A DNA stretch of 64,000 bases from Anaerolineae bacterium. GTDB lineage: Bacteria; Chloroflexota; Anaerolineae; Promineifilales; Promineifilaceae. Under the pieces are notes generated by a model that was not told where the DNA came from, did no database searches, and was given only the letters and a program-made list of their open reading frames with translations. This document shows positions 7,521 to 15,854 of this stretch, one piece after another; within the stretch, counting starts at the first letter, position 1; each line of letters begins with the position of its first letter. The stretch spans positions 248,001 to 312,000 of the forward strand of contig JAUIAP010000004.1 in NCBI GenBank assembly GCA_030425205.1, written 5' to 3'. The translations under genes and the position numbers were made by a program.

Positions 7521-9043
7521 GGAGTATATTCTCCCGTGACAACAGCCTTGATTTTACAGGGTTTGCCTAAAATGTTTGATAGAGCTTGGGCAACTTTGTG
7601 ATCGGCCGATTCCACCCGATCATAACGCTCCTTTATCAATGGGTAGGTGAATCCCAATACAACCGTCTCCCCTTCGAGGTTGATCGGGTTTGCATTCGAG
7701 AGCGACGCAGGTAACGACCGATCCAAAATGCGCGCCTCTTTCATCAAGCGATTCCAATTTGCCTTGACTTCTGCGAGCGTAATCGGTGTATCGGCCGATT
7801 CTTCAGCAGTCGGCACATCGATCTTTTCTTCCACAACAGATTCAGTTTGCTGCGCCACCACCGCTTCCACGACTGGTTGCGCGGGCGGTTCGGACGTTGG
7901 CTGAGGCGTTGGCGTTTTTTCGACGGGCGGCGTGTAGGTCGCTTGCGGCGGTTCGGCCGCTGTTTCTGGTAGGGATTCTAAAAATGCCAGTTCAAGCGGT
8001 AACTGTGGCTGCCAGCTATTGCCGGGCGACATCGCTGCGCTGTTATAAATTTTGAGCGCATCGAGCAGCGGCCGCCGACTGGCGCGTTGGGCTTGTTCAA
8101 AAATGCGCGCCTTTTGTGCGGCGGGCAAGGCGAGGTCAAGGTCTGCGCCTGCCGTTTTGAGCAGCAGCATATCACGCAAATAGCTAACCATTTGACGACA
8201 AAATTGGCGCGTGTCCGCCCCCGTGTTGAGGGCGTCATGGATAACGGCCAAACCCGTTGGGCTATCAGCCACCAGCCACGCATCGATCAGGTTGCCAATT
8301 GCTGCCATACTGGCCGTTCCGAGTACCTGCTGTGCGCGAGCCAGCGTGATGACATCGCCAGGCGCGGTGATCAGCTGATCGAGCAAGCTCTCTGCATCGC
8401 GCAAACTGCCCGCCCCTTCGCGCGCGATCAGTGCGTAAGCCTCTTCTTCTACCGTCAGCGACTCTTTTTCAGCTAACCACTTTAATCGGCCGATAATTTC
8501 CGCGTTTGAAAATAGACGGAAGTTAAACTGTTGACAACGCGATTTGATCGTCGCCAGAACTTTGTGTTCTTCAGTCGTCGCCAACACGAAGATCGCATGG
8601 GGAGGTGGCTCCTCCAATGTCTTGAGCAGCGCGTTAAACGCCGCTGTGGACAACATGTGGACTTCATCGATAATGTAGACTTTGTACTTGCCCTCACTCG
8701 GGGCAAAGTTGATTTTGTCCCGCAGCTCACGAATATCATCGACTCCCGTATTGGAAGCCGCATCAATTTCGATTAAGTCGAGAAATCGACCTTCATTGAT
8801 GACCTGACAAATGTGACAACTGTTGTCTGGGCGTAGGGTGTGATCGGGGTTTTGACAGTTAACAGCCTTTGCCAATAACCGCGCCATCGTCGTTTTGCCC
8901 GTTCCGCGTGGGCCACAAAATAGGTAGGCGTGGCCGATGCGCCCTGCTGTAATGGCGCGCTGTAGTGTGCGTGTTACGTGTTCTTGACCGACGACATCGC
9001 TAAATTTAGCGGGTCGCCATTTGCGATAGATGGCTTGGGACAT
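7508..9043 (-). CDS. dnaX: DNA polymerase III subunit gamma/tau
   Basis: DnaX is the clamp-loader ATPase that loads the beta clamp and couples the polymerase to the fork. From MSQAIYRKWRPAKFSDVVGQ the product shows Walker A (GPRGTGKTTMAR, about residues 43-54), the zinc-binding cysteines (CQNPD...CHICQ), Walker B (YIIDEVHMLS), sensor 1 (HAIFVLATTE) and the SRC arginine-finger motif (SRCQQFNFR). A Pro/Thr/Glu-rich linker precedes the C-terminal domain. The start at 9043 is the family start; the ATG at 9079 adds nothing protein-like. In frame 0 the protein stops at 7508, but a -1 shift would extend it to 7446 (see the frameshift signal). Three octamers lie inside. It is the first gene of an operon with ybaB and recR. 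Confidence 0.93.
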   Translation of the reverse strand: MSQAIYRKWRPAKFSDVVGQEHVTRTLQRAITAGRIGHAYLFCGPRGTGKTTMARLLAKAVNCQNPDHTLRPDNSCHICQVINEGRFLDLIEIDAASNTGVDDIRELRDKINFAPSEGKYKVYIIDEVHMLSTAAFNALLKTLEEPPPHAIFVLATTEEHKVLATIKSRCQQFNFRLFSNAEIIGRLKWLAEKESLTVEEEAYALIAREGAGSLRDAESLLDQLITAPGDVITLARAQQVLGTASMAAIGNLIDAWLVADSPTGLAVIHDALNTGADTRQFCRQMVSYLRDMLLLKTAGADLDLALPAAQKARIFEQAQRASRRPLLDALKIYNSAAMSPGNSWQPQLPLELAFLESLPETAAEPPQATYTPPVEKTPTPQPTSEPPAQPVVEAVVAQQTESVVEEKIDVPTAEESADTPITLAEVKANWNRLMKEARILDRSLPASLSNANPINLEGETVVLGFTYPLIKERYDRVESADHKVAQALSNILGKPCKIKAVVTGEYTPPKA

Positions 9044-9085
9044 AGCGGTTAGTTTAACAGTGGGGGAATGGGGAGGCAATAGCGG

Positions 9086-9115
9086 TTGCCCCGCGTATCC
9101 TCGATCACCTATAAT
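9086..9115 (+). promoter_or_regulatory. Sigma-70-type promoter for tatA
   Basis: TTGCCC (9086-9091) and a perfect TATAAT (9110-9115) are separated by 18 bases. The predicted transcript starts near 9122, about 70 bases before the tatA ATG, and runs through a heptamer-like repeat. Confidence 0.6.
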
Positions 9116-9126
9116 GCGAGAAGTCT

Positions 9127-9172
9127 TTAGTGACTAGATGTTAGCAAAAAGATGACTAGCAACTAACAACTC
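9127..9172. repeat. Heptamer-type repeat upstream of tatA
   Basis: TGACTAG occurs twice (9131-9137 and 9153-9159) among related words such as GTTAGCA, ACTAGCA and ACTAACA, spaced by seven bases. It lies in the 5' leader of tatA and resembles other elements in this window. Confidence 0.45.
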
Positions 9173-9192
9173 TTAGCTTGTGGAGAATTATT

Positions 9193-9360
9193 ATGGCTGG
9201 TGGCTGGGAATGGATCATTATACTTGTGGTTGTATTACTCGTGTTTGGTGTGGGCCGAATTAGCCGCATTGGTGGCGAATTGGGTCAGGGCATCAAAGAG
9301 TTCCGCAAGGGCATCAAAGACGGCACAGAGCCGGACGACGCAGACGAAAAGAAAGCGTAG
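9193..9360 (+). CDS. tatA: Twin-arginine translocase subunit TatA/TatE
   Basis: A 55-residue protein with the standard TatA plan. There is a short N-terminal membrane helix (WEWIIILVVVLLVFGVGRI) with Gly in the hinge, then an amphipathic helix (LGQGIKEFRKGIKDG), then an acidic-basic tail. TatA oligomers form the pore for folded twin-arginine precursors. The ATG at 9193 is preceded by GGAGA (9182-9186) at a good distance; an upstream TTG at 9178 is less likely. It stands alone, with its own promoter and terminator. No tatC is seen in the window. Confidence 0.92.
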   Translation: MAGGWEWIIILVVVLLVFGVGRISRIGGELGQGIKEFRKGIKDGTEPDDADEKKA

Positions 9361-9368
9361 CAAATTGG

Positions 9369-9397
9369 ACACGACGAAAGCGTCGTGTTTTTGTTTT
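9369..9397 (+). terminator. Intrinsic terminator of tatA
   Basis: ACACGACG (9369-9376) pairs perfectly with CGTCGTGT (9381-9388) around AAAG, and TTTTGTTTT follows. It lies 8 bases after the tatA stop. Confidence 0.9.
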
Positions 9398-9401
9398 ATC
9401 G

Positions 9402-10364
9402 TCAGTTTGTGTTCTCAGCTGCAAGCTTGGCGACCCATTCGGCCGAAACATCTCTTAATGTCTGGCGCAAATGAATAGTTGGCTCCCAACCAACTTCACG
9501 CTGGATTTTCTCATAGCTTCCAAACAACACGGGGATATCCGACGGGCGCATCCGCGCGGGATCATATTCGACCTCGACGTTTACCTGATTGATTTCGAGC
9601 AAGATATTGAGAATCGTGCTGATGCTAACGGCGTGGCCCGAGCAGATGATATACGCCTCTCCCGCCTCTCCCATTTCCGCAAGCAATTGATAGGCACGCA
9701 CCACATCACGCACGTCGGTAAAGTCACGTTCGGCCGATAAGTTCCCGACCAGCATCTTAGGCGCACACAACCCTAGCTTTATTTTTGCCACCTGACTCGC
9801 AAAATCAGTGACCACAAATCCCAACGCCTGATTGGGGCCGATATGGTTAAATGGTCGCGCTTCGACGACAGGCAGCTCATAGCGATCGGCAAAGACGCGC
9901 ACGAGTTGTCCCGCCGCATGTTTGCTCACGCCATAGGGATGACGCGGTTTCGGGATCGAGCGGTGGGTGATGGGGAGCTGATTCGGCCGAATTTGCCCGT
10001 AGATCTCCGCACTCGTCACGACAACCGTGCGCGGCTTACCAAATGCAACGGCGGCCTCCAGTAAATTCGCTGTCCCACCCGTGTTGATCGCAATCGTGCG
10101 CGCCACGTTGTGCCACGACTTGCCCGGATACGCTTGTCCCGCCAAATGGTAGATCACGTCAGGGGCAGCCTCGGCCAATGTGTCCGTCAAGCCAGCCAAA
10201 TCGAGCAGGTCGCCCGCTATCGGGTGCAAGCGTTCATGCGCAACCGAATCGTTTTGACTCGTCGCTGCATGATACAACGTCCAAACGTCATGACCTTCCG
10301 CCAATAGATTGCTCACCAAATGGGAGCCAACAAAACCTGTTGCGCCAGTTACAAATATCCGCAT
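9402..10364 (-). CDS. NAD-dependent epimerase/dehydratase, likely GDP-4-keto-6-deoxymannose reductase or GDP-mannose dehydratase type
   Basis: An extended short-chain dehydrogenase of 320 residues. It has the Rossmann motif GATGFVGSHL, IYHLAGQA, a catalytic SAEIYG, and YGVSKHAAGQLVR giving the Tyr-xxx-Lys pair. ARPFNHIGPNQALGFV is typical of GDP-mannose 4,6-dehydratase and its reductase partner. The likely job is production of a GDP-6-deoxy sugar such as GDP-rhamnose for surface polysaccharide. A mannose-1-phosphate guanylyltransferase at 20095 could supply GDP-mannose. A TATAAT lies nine bases before the ATG. Octamers occur at 9439, 9730 and 9983, an unusually dense set for one gene. Confidence 0.85.
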   Translation of the reverse strand: MRIFVTGATGFVGSHLVSNLLAEGHDVWTLYHAATSQNDSVAHERLHPIAGDLLDLAGLTDTLAEAAPDVIYHLAGQAYPGKSWHNVARTIAINTGGTANLLEAAVAFGKPRTVVVTSAEIYGQIRPNQLPITHRSIPKPRHPYGVSKHAAGQLVRVFADRYELPVVEARPFNHIGPNQALGFVVTDFASQVAKIKLGLCAPKMLVGNLSAERDFTDVRDVVRAYQLLAEMGEAGEAYIICSGHAVSISTILNILLEINQVNVEVEYDPARMRPSDIPVLFGSYEKIQREVGWEPTIHLRQTLRDVSAEWVAKLAAENTN

Positions 10365-10373
10365 AGATGCGCG

Positions 10374-10379
10374 ATTATA
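10374..10379 (-). promoter_or_regulatory. TATAAT -10 element very close to the epimerase start
   Basis: On the minus strand TATAAT is followed by nine bases and then the ATG at 10364. Transcription would start within a few bases of the start codon, giving an almost leaderless mRNA. No convincing -35 box was found. Confidence 0.45.
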
Positions 10380-10396
10380 GCTGATTGTGGGAGGGT

Positions 10397-10430
10397 TAGC
10401 AGTCGCAGTTGATGGTGAATAGTAAGTACC
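10397..10430. repeat. Degenerate heptamer-type repeat
   Basis: Seven-base spaced words (TAGCAGT, CGCAGTT, GATGGTG, AATAGTA, AGTACCA) lie between two divergent genes. It is weak and is listed because it matches the style of clearer elements elsewhere. Confidence 0.3.
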
Positions 10431-10525
10431 ATCTGCCCAAATTCAATCAGAACTCTTGTGCTAAATGTCGCGACATGTTATCATTTCCAGAAATCGAACA
10501 CACGTTCCAAACTATGAGGTATGAC

Positions 10526-10939
10526 ATGGCTAAAACAGTAATTTCAAAGGCGGCTTATGTTGAGGTAGAAGGATTAGATGCGCTGCGACTGATGGAGCGA
10601 CGAGTAGATGTGACGACCTATGGGGTACGTGGATTGGACGACTCGGTGATTGTGCAGGATTTTCGGCCGAGAAAACAAACCCCGTTGAATAATCCCGCCC
10701 ATGTCACGATTCGTAACCAAATGAACGACTGCACGCTCGTGCAATTACGTCCGACCACCGTCCGTAATCCGCGTCACACGCTTTGGATCGCGTCGGGCAT
10801 CGACGAATTTCTCCCGCAATATGATTGTCTCTATGATCGTTTCGACTTTCTTGACGACAACACGTTTGCGTTTCTAGCGTTGTTCAAGCGACCTCGCAAG
10901 GCGAGTTTACAGGAGGATTTGTCGTTCTTGTCGGTTTGA
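10526..10939 (+). CDS. Conserved-looking hypothetical protein
   Basis: A soluble protein of about 137 residues starting MAKTVISKAAYVEVEGLDAL. No domain was recognised, and there is no signal peptide or membrane helix. The middle (VRGLDDSVIVQDFRPRKQTP) and the end (FDFLDDNTFAFLALFKRPRK) are well-formed, with a basic C-terminal patch. The start at 10526 is chosen because GAGGT lies five bases upstream; the longer frame to 10409 has no such site. Octamer at 10663, read as Phe-Arg-Pro. Confidence 0.6.
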   Translation: MAKTVISKAAYVEVEGLDALRLMERRVDVTTYGVRGLDDSVIVQDFRPRKQTPLNNPAHVTIRNQMNDCTLVQLRPTTVRNPRHTLWIASGIDEFLPQYDCLYDRFDFLDDNTFAFLALFKRPRKASLQEDLSFLSV

Positions 10940-10952
10940 AAATTTTCAATGC

Positions 10953-10958
10953 TATAAT
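10953..10958 (+). promoter_or_regulatory. TATAAT -10 element giving a near-leaderless mRNA for the VOC gene
   Basis: A perfect TATAAT ends eight bases before the ATG at 10966, so transcription would begin at or next to the start codon. There is no ribosome-binding site in front of the ATG, which fits leaderless translation. Confidence 0.5.
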
Positions 10959-10965
10959 CGTCGCT

Positions 10966-11322
10966 ATGCGTTTAGCACACGTCCAGATCACCATTCCAAG
11001 GGGCTGCGAAGAGGCCGCACGTGCATTTTATTGCAACTTGCTTGGCTTACAAGAAATCGCAAAGCCTGCATCATTGGCGGGACGTGGTGGCTTTTGGCTG
11101 GTTGTTGGCGATTTACAACTGCATATCGGAGCCGAAGACGGCGTCGATCGCTGGGCGACAAAGGCACATCTCGCCTACGAAGTGACGGGGTTAGACGAGT
11201 GGCGACGTGTCTTAGAGGCAGAAGGGGTTACAATTGAGGAGCAACCACCGATTCCAAACTACCGACGCTTTTTGTTTCGTGACCCGTTTGGAAACCGTGT
11301 AGAGTTTTTAGAATCTATTTAA
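10966..11322 (+). CDS. VOC family (glyoxalase/bleomycin-resistance-like) protein
   Basis: 118 residues forming one vicinal-oxygen-chelate unit. MRLAHVQITIPRG is the first strand with a metal-ligand His. EAARAFYCNLLGLQEI is the first helix and LQLHIGAEDG carries another His. RRFLFRDPFGNRVEFLES is the final strand with the metal-ligand Glu. These proteins bind a divalent metal and catalyse isomerisation, ring opening or lactoylglutathione chemistry, or simply bind drugs. The specific reaction is unknown. The ATG at 10966 is chosen over one at 10936, which overlaps the previous gene's stop. Confidence 0.8.
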   Translation: MRLAHVQITIPRGCEEAARAFYCNLLGLQEIAKPASLAGRGGFWLVVGDLQLHIGAEDGVDRWATKAHLAYEVTGLDEWRRVLEAEGVTIEEQPPIPNYRRFLFRDPFGNRVEFLESI

Positions 11323-11361
11323 GCGTGAAGGTCCTTAACGGTCTTCGTCGTTATAGCTCAT

Positions 11362-11781
11362 ATGAATGTTTCGGCCGATCTCGCACAAAAATTAAATTTG
11401 GCTGGTCTTGAATGGAAGCCAACTTTGCATGATTTCTTTATGGTTCCCGATACAGCCGTAGCTGATCGCGTCTTTGTTATGTCGGATATGATGGCGGGGC
11501 TGAGCGTTTTACAAGGGCATCACGCGATTACGTTTAATGGTGCGGTCGAGTGGGCGTTAGACTTTGTCTACTTGCTCGATGCGCTATGGGTTCCCACTGA
11601 AGCGCAAATCCGCACGAGACTTGTCAACAAGCTAACCAATAACGCGCTCACACTGCGTTTAACCGGTGACGCTTATGAATGTGAAATCAGACCAGCAGAA
11701 GCACCGCTCGTCTTTTCCGCACCAACGGCAGCCGATGCCTATGGTCGTGCGATGCTCTTTCTGTTGGAACAGGAAGGATAG
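11362..11781 (+). CDS. Hypothetical protein
   Basis: A 139-residue soluble protein that was not recognised. It begins MNVSADLAQKLNLAGLEWKP and has a central acidic/aromatic stretch (EWALDFVYLLDALWVPTEAQ). The Leu/Trp-rich middle suggests a small alpha/beta binding domain. It is followed after three bases by a membrane protein gene, and selA follows that, so these may form one transcript. Octamer at 11371, four codons after the start (VSAD). Confidence 0.55.
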   Translation: MNVSADLAQKLNLAGLEWKPTLHDFFMVPDTAVADRVFVMSDMMAGLSVLQGHHAITFNGAVEWALDFVYLLDALWVPTEAQIRTRLVNKLTNNALTLRLTGDAYECEIRPAEAPLVFSAPTAADAYGRAMLFLLEQEG

Positions 11782-11784
11782 GCG

Positions 11785-12294
11785 ATGCGACTTGATCGCT
11801 ATGGAATTCTGCCAATGTTGGCGGGCTGTGGGCTGATGATTCTGTTGGGGTTGGCGTCAATGAATTGGCTGGTGAACAATATTTGGCTGGTCCCAACTGG
11901 AAATGAGGCATTTGTCGAATTGCGACGCGCTGTGGCCGAAGGACGCGCCGATGCCAATGCATTGATCGCGGCCAGTGATTATGGACTCATTGTGCTCTTT
12001 TTGATCGCCGTTTGGATCGTTGCATTTGGTCTTTGTTTGCCTCTGGTCTACTTTGTCAATCGACGCATTCGGCTGACGCGCCGTCTGGCCGCGGCCTCGA
12101 CTGTGGTTTTGTTGCGTCAAACGGCATGGCTGGGGTTATGGCTGGCACTTTGCGTCTTATTACAGATGAACCGACTGTTTAACATGCCCGTTGCCATCAT
12201 GATATTTTTGACCTTCGGATTGATCGAGACGTTACTGATTGTGCGAAAAAAATCGGCCGAAGTTGTTCAGTCAGCAGTCAACAGTGAACGATAA
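11785..12294 (+). CDS. Hypothetical membrane protein with about four helices
   Basis: 169 residues with hydrophobic segments at about 9-34, 68-92, 105-126 and 132-152. A loop of about 30 residues separates helices one and two. No family was recognised. It follows the previous hypothetical gene by three bases. Its C-terminal codons overlap the likely selA start by 11 bases and run through both an octamer (12253) and a heptamer repeat (12268-12295), so its last residues may be repeat-derived. Confidence 0.55.
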   Translation: MRLDRYGILPMLAGCGLMILLGLASMNWLVNNIWLVPTGNEAFVELRRAVAEGRADANALIAASDYGLIVLFLIAVWIVAFGLCLPLVYFVNRRIRLTRRLAAASTVVLLRQTAWLGLWLALCVLLQMNRLFNMPVAIMIFLTFGLIETLLIVRKKSAEVVQSAVNSER

Positions 12295-12302
12295 GCAGAT
12301 TG
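12268..12302. repeat. Heptamer repeat spanning the selA start
   Basis: Consecutive heptamers CAGTCAG, CAGTCAA, CAGTGAA, CGATAAG and CAGATTG occupy 12268-12302. The proposed selA GTG start codon (12284) lies inside the third unit. Confidence 0.55.
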
Positions 12303-13669
12303 CGCAGTTACGTCAGTTACCCAGCGTCGATCGCCTATTAGAAGCGAGTGACGCACTGTCCGACTACTATGGACGCAGCATGGTAACGACGGCGGCGCGG
12401 ACTGTCCTAGAGCAGTTGCGGACAGAAATTCGCACCGCAAATGCAAACATCGACCTCGCAATTCCCACTATTCTCGCGCAAGTTGAAGCACATCTCACTG
12501 AACAAGTTGCCCCCACCCTCTTCCCCGTCATCAACGCAACGGGTGTCATCATCCACACCAATCTTGGTCGTGCGCCATTGAGCCAAAATGCGATCCATGC
12601 GATTGAACAGATCGCACGTGGCTATAGCAACCTTGAGTTTGACATGGCAAACGGGAAGCGGGGATCGCGTTCCGTCCATGCGGTTGATCTGGTGCAATCG
12701 TTGACGGGCGCACCTGCTGCCACTGTGGTCAACAACAGCGCGTCGGGCGTATTGTTGATGCTTTCCGCGCTGTGTGCGGGCAAAGAGGTGATCGTCAGTC
12801 GCGGTCAGTTGGTCGAGATTGGCGGTGGCTTTCGTATGCCAGACGTCATGCGGCAGGCTGGCGTGACGCTCGTTGAAGTTGGCACAACAAATCGCACGCA
12901 CCTGCGTGACTTTTCCAACGCCATCACAGAGAACACCGCAGCCATTCTTTCCATCCATCATTCCAACTATAAAATAATCGGTTTCACAACGGAGCCAACG
13001 CTCAGTGAATTGGCGCAATTAGCACACGCAAACGACTTGCCGCTGTTGTTTGATCAGGGCAGTGGCGCACTGCTCGATACGACACAGTTTGGTCTGGAGC
13101 AAGAGCCGCTCGTCCAAAAGTCGGTTGCCGATGGATGTGATGTGATCGTCTTTAGCGGTGACAAGTTGCTAGGGGGGCCACAAGCGGGCGTGATCTGTGG
13201 GCGTTCTGACTTGATTGCAACGATTAAGCGGCATCCGCTCGCACGGGCTGTGCGTCCTGATAAGCTAGCATACGCGGGGCTGGCCGCGACGTTTGATAGC
13301 TATGTGCGCGGGAAGGCGTTGGAAGAGATTCCCGTTTGGCAAATGCTCGCCCAAACGGTTGATGAGATCGCGGTTGTTGCGGCTGAGTGGTGTGCAATTT
13401 TGTGTGCAGCGGGGGCAAATGCGTCTGTCATCGCAGGACATTCGACGGTTGGCGGGGGCAGCTTGCCGGGCCAAGCATTGCCCACGATGTTGGTGGCAAT
13501 TGAAGCTGAGAAACCCGATCTTCTGGCCGAACGGTTACGCTTTGCGACGGTGGGGATTATCGGCCGAATTCAGCAAAACAACCTCCTGCTCGACCCGCGC
13601 ACCGTTCTACCACACCAGAGAGAGACAGTTGGCCGAATCCTTAACGAAACGTTTGTGAAAGTTGCGTAG
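12284..13669 (+). CDS. selA: L-seryl-tRNA(Sec) selenium transferase
   Basis: SelA converts Ser-tRNA(Sec) to Sec-tRNA(Sec) using selenophosphate and PLP. The protein shows LRQLPSVDRLLE at the N-terminus, then NATGVIIHTNLGRAPLS, VVNNSASGVLLMLSAL, SRGQLVEIGGGFRMPDVM, VGTTNRTHLRDF and IHHSNYKIIGF. The PLP-binding lysine lies in FSGDKLLGGPQAG. The C-terminal part is complete (GGGSLPGQALPT). The GTG at 12284 gives the family-like N-terminus VNDKQIAQLRQLP; a start at 12239 would lie well inside the previous gene. selB, selD and the Sec tRNA are not in the window. Octamer at 13560 (IIGRI). Confidence 0.93.
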   Translation: MNDKQIAQLRQLPSVDRLLEASDALSDYYGRSMVTTAARTVLEQLRTEIRTANANIDLAIPTILAQVEAHLTEQVAPTLFPVINATGVIIHTNLGRAPLSQNAIHAIEQIARGYSNLEFDMANGKRGSRSVHAVDLVQSLTGAPAATVVNNSASGVLLMLSALCAGKEVIVSRGQLVEIGGGFRMPDVMRQAGVTLVEVGTTNRTHLRDFSNAITENTAAILSIHHSNYKIIGFTTEPTLSELAQLAHANDLPLLFDQGSGALLDTTQFGLEQEPLVQKSVADGCDVIVFSGDKLLGGPQAGVICGRSDLIATIKRHPLARAVRPDKLAYAGLAATFDSYVRGKALEEIPVWQMLAQTVDEIAVVAAEWCAILCAAGANASVIAGHSTVGGGSLPGQALPTMLVAIEAEKPDLLAERLRFATVGIIGRIQQNNLLLDPRTVLPHQRETVGRILNETFVKVA

Positions 13670-13811
13670 AAAAGCCATCGTGTAACCGTTTCCATGCCGT
13701 CGGGGACGTTTAGACAACACCATATATACTCATAATTGGTTATAATTTCCGTAACCAACGTCGTAAGTTATTCTTGTATCTTTAGAGTTTCGTACTGTAA
13801 AGCTTTAAAAA

Positions 13812-14108
13812 ATGGTAACGTCGCACTCCCACACTTCTCCATCGGCACAGCTCACATTTCCGCTCTATTTTCTTGCCGGCGTACTGCTGCTTTCAGGAGG
13901 CGCACTCGGCTACGTTTTTACCTCGTTTCTCACACAACTCCCGTTGCTATCACTCATTGGAATCTGGTTATTCGGCCCCGCATTCGCCCTTATCGCTCTA
14001 TCTTATTTACTGTCATTTTTGATTGAAGAGGCCCAATGGATGCTGTTACTTGGTGGACAAGCGGTTGGCGGTGTTGGGATTCTGTTGTTGATATTCGGGC
14101 TGTTTTAA
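13812..14108 (+). CDS. Small hypothetical membrane protein
   Basis: 98 residues with three clear hydrophobic segments (about 15-37, 43-67, 75-97) and a short polar N-terminus (MVTSHSHTSPSAQL). Nothing specific was recognised. The gene stands alone and converges with the ligase-like gene. A TATAAT at 13741-13746 upstream could be its -10 box, but no good -35 was seen. Confidence 0.55.
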   Translation: MVTSHSHTSPSAQLTFPLYFLAGVLLLSGGALGYVFTSFLTQLPLLSLIGIWLFGPAFALIALSYLLSFLIEEAQWMLLLGGQAVGGVGILLLIFGLF

Positions 14109-14130
14109 TTTTTCGAGCAAATTCCTACAG

Positions 14131-15831
14131 TTACCTGTTTTCTTCAGTCGTGATCCAAAGTCCAATCAATATCCAAAAAAGTAGCCCTGTCGCATTGAAC
14201 AGAAAAAAGTAGTCGAGCAGACCATGAATGAAATAGGCGATGATGGCGAGGGCAAGGCCAATGCGGATCGGGGCGGGATCGGCATGTAGTTTTCGGCCGA
14301 AATCCCACACCAACATCCCCATCCACGCAAAAAATATCCCTGCCCCAACAATCCCAAACGAAACCAATGTCTCCACGTACAAATTATTGGAATGCAAGCG
14401 ATCGTTGAAATAATCAAGCCCTAAAAGCTCACCGTAGCGCAAACGATAGTTATCTAACCCAATCCCAAAAATAGGAGAAGTGCGCCAGAGTTGAAAACCC
14501 AATCGCCAGAGCACACCACGTGTCGGATCAGGCGGCAGTGGCTGGGCGATGGTGCGCGGTTCAGGTGGGGCTACTGTCCCATCTTCTGACGGTGCGTTGC
14601 CTGAGATTTCGGCTCTTGTCAGCACACGATTGCCCGCAAGATCGCTAAACCACGCGATGTTTTGTTCAACTAAATCCCACTGTACAAAGTAGGTGCCACC
14701 ATTTCTGACCGCTTTGAGCGGCAGCGTGAACGATTTTGTTTCATTCGGCCGAAACGTTTCCTCCAACGCCCAACGCTCTTCCTGATAAACGGTGTTACCG
14801 TCCTCCCCCAACCAGCGTGCGCCAATGCGGATTGGAAAAACGGCCGTTGATCGCCATGCGCGTGTGCTGTTGTTGGTAATCGTCACATCAACGAGAACGG
14901 TCTCCCCTGCCTGCGCCGCAAGCTGGTCCGTCACAACAATTTCACGTTGGTACCACGCCTGATCACTCTCCGACGCGAGACGCATCTGCATCGCTGGCAC
15001 AAACAGCGCATTTGCCACAAATAGACCGACAAACGCCAACAGGGGCAGAGACCATTGCGGAGCCAACCAGCGGCGGTGCACCATTTCCCACCCCCAGCCG
15101 ACTGCCAGCACACCTCCAATTGTGAGGAGTGCGGCACGGCTAAGGGTCAGGATGCCAGCCTGTAGGATTAGCAAAAGCAACAGACATTGAACGGCAACCA
15201 GAAGAACTTTCCGCCTTTTGTTCATGGCAATCCGTTGACTGCCAACGATCGCCGCCAGCATCAGTGGCACACACACCTCTGCCACCATTGCCGCCTGATT
15301 GGCGTAATCCCATGTACTCGTTAGGCGTGCGAAGGGGCCAGTGGTCGAAATTTTCGGCCGAAAAAGCTTCAACCATTGAAACTCGGTATTTAGCGCAACT
15401 TCAACCAGCCCCAACGAAAACGCGGCGAGACTGCCGACCAAAATCGCCCCGACAACCCACCATGCTTGCCGCCGTGTTCGCACAATTGCGAGAACGCTAA
15501 ACATCAACGCAATCCCGGTCACTGTGCGCAAGGCTGCCTTGAGCGCATTTCCGCGCAACGTGGGTGCAAGCAGTGCAGACGCAAATAGCGCGACGACAAA
15601 TGCACCCAACAAAATGAGCTGGTAGCGGGGAATTTTCGGCCGATTCGCAGGGTGACGAATCACATCACGTACCCACAATGCTACGCCCGCTCCAATCGTC
15701 AACCACATCAATATTTCAACATTGGTAAATGAAAACCCCGCCAGTGTGAAGAGCGGTTTATCAAGCTCGTAGGGCAGAATGAGTGCGAGCAGCAATAAGA
15801 GCGTAAGTGGAAGTTTTTCGGCCGATTTCAT
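14131..15831 (-). CDS. O-antigen ligase (Wzy_C) family polytopic membrane protein with an inserted Ig-like domain
   Basis: 566 residues with about ten membrane helices. The C-terminal signature PIFGIGLDNYRLRYGELLG followed by RLHSNNLYVETLVSFGIVG is the family's Wzy_C motif with the functional His. Such proteins join or polymerise surface glycans on the outer face of the membrane. Unusually, the large extracytoplasmic loop (about residues 290-440) contains an Ig-like module (VLVDVTITNNSTRAWRS, then FRPNETKSFTLPLKAV and GGTYFVQWDLVEQN) resembling carbohydrate- or protein-binding beta-sandwiches. Five octamers lie in this gene (14293, 14745, 15354, 15636, 15818). It starts divergently from the EEP gene. 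Confidence 0.82.
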   Translation of the reverse strand: MKSAEKLPLTLLLLLALILPYELDKPLFTLAGFSFTNVEILMWLTIGAGVALWVRDVIRHPANRPKIPRYQLILLGAFVVALFASALLAPTLRGNALKAALRTVTGIALMFSVLAIVRTRRQAWWVVGAILVGSLAAFSLGLVEVALNTEFQWLKLFRPKISTTGPFARLTSTWDYANQAAMVAEVCVPLMLAAIVGSQRIAMNKRRKVLLVAVQCLLLLLILQAGILTLSRAALLTIGGVLAVGWGWEMVHRRWLAPQWSLPLLAFVGLFVANALFVPAMQMRLASESDQAWYQREIVVTDQLAAQAGETVLVDVTITNNSTRAWRSTAVFPIRIGARWLGEDGNTVYQEERWALEETFRPNETKSFTLPLKAVRNGGTYFVQWDLVEQNIAWFSDLAGNRVLTRAEISGNAPSEDGTVAPPEPRTIAQPLPPDPTRGVLWRLGFQLWRTSPIFGIGLDNYRLRYGELLGLDYFNDRLHSNNLYVETLVSFGIVGAGIFFAWMGMLVWDFGRKLHADPAPIRIGLALAIIAYFIHGLLDYFFLFNATGLLFWILIGLWITTEENR

Positions 15832-15854
15832 AAAGCGTTACAATTATCCTGCCT

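Noticed and set aside
7914..7919. A run of six A residues on the dnaX coding strand, at first a candidate frameshift site
   Set aside because: The codon phase (GAA AAA ACG) does not match X XXY YYZ and the run lies in the linker with both frames open for a long way; the signal at 7478-7520 fits much better.
12239..12283. An upstream start for selA
   Set aside because: The region encodes the end of the previous membrane protein in another frame and heptamer repeats; family N-termini begin near the GTG at 12284.
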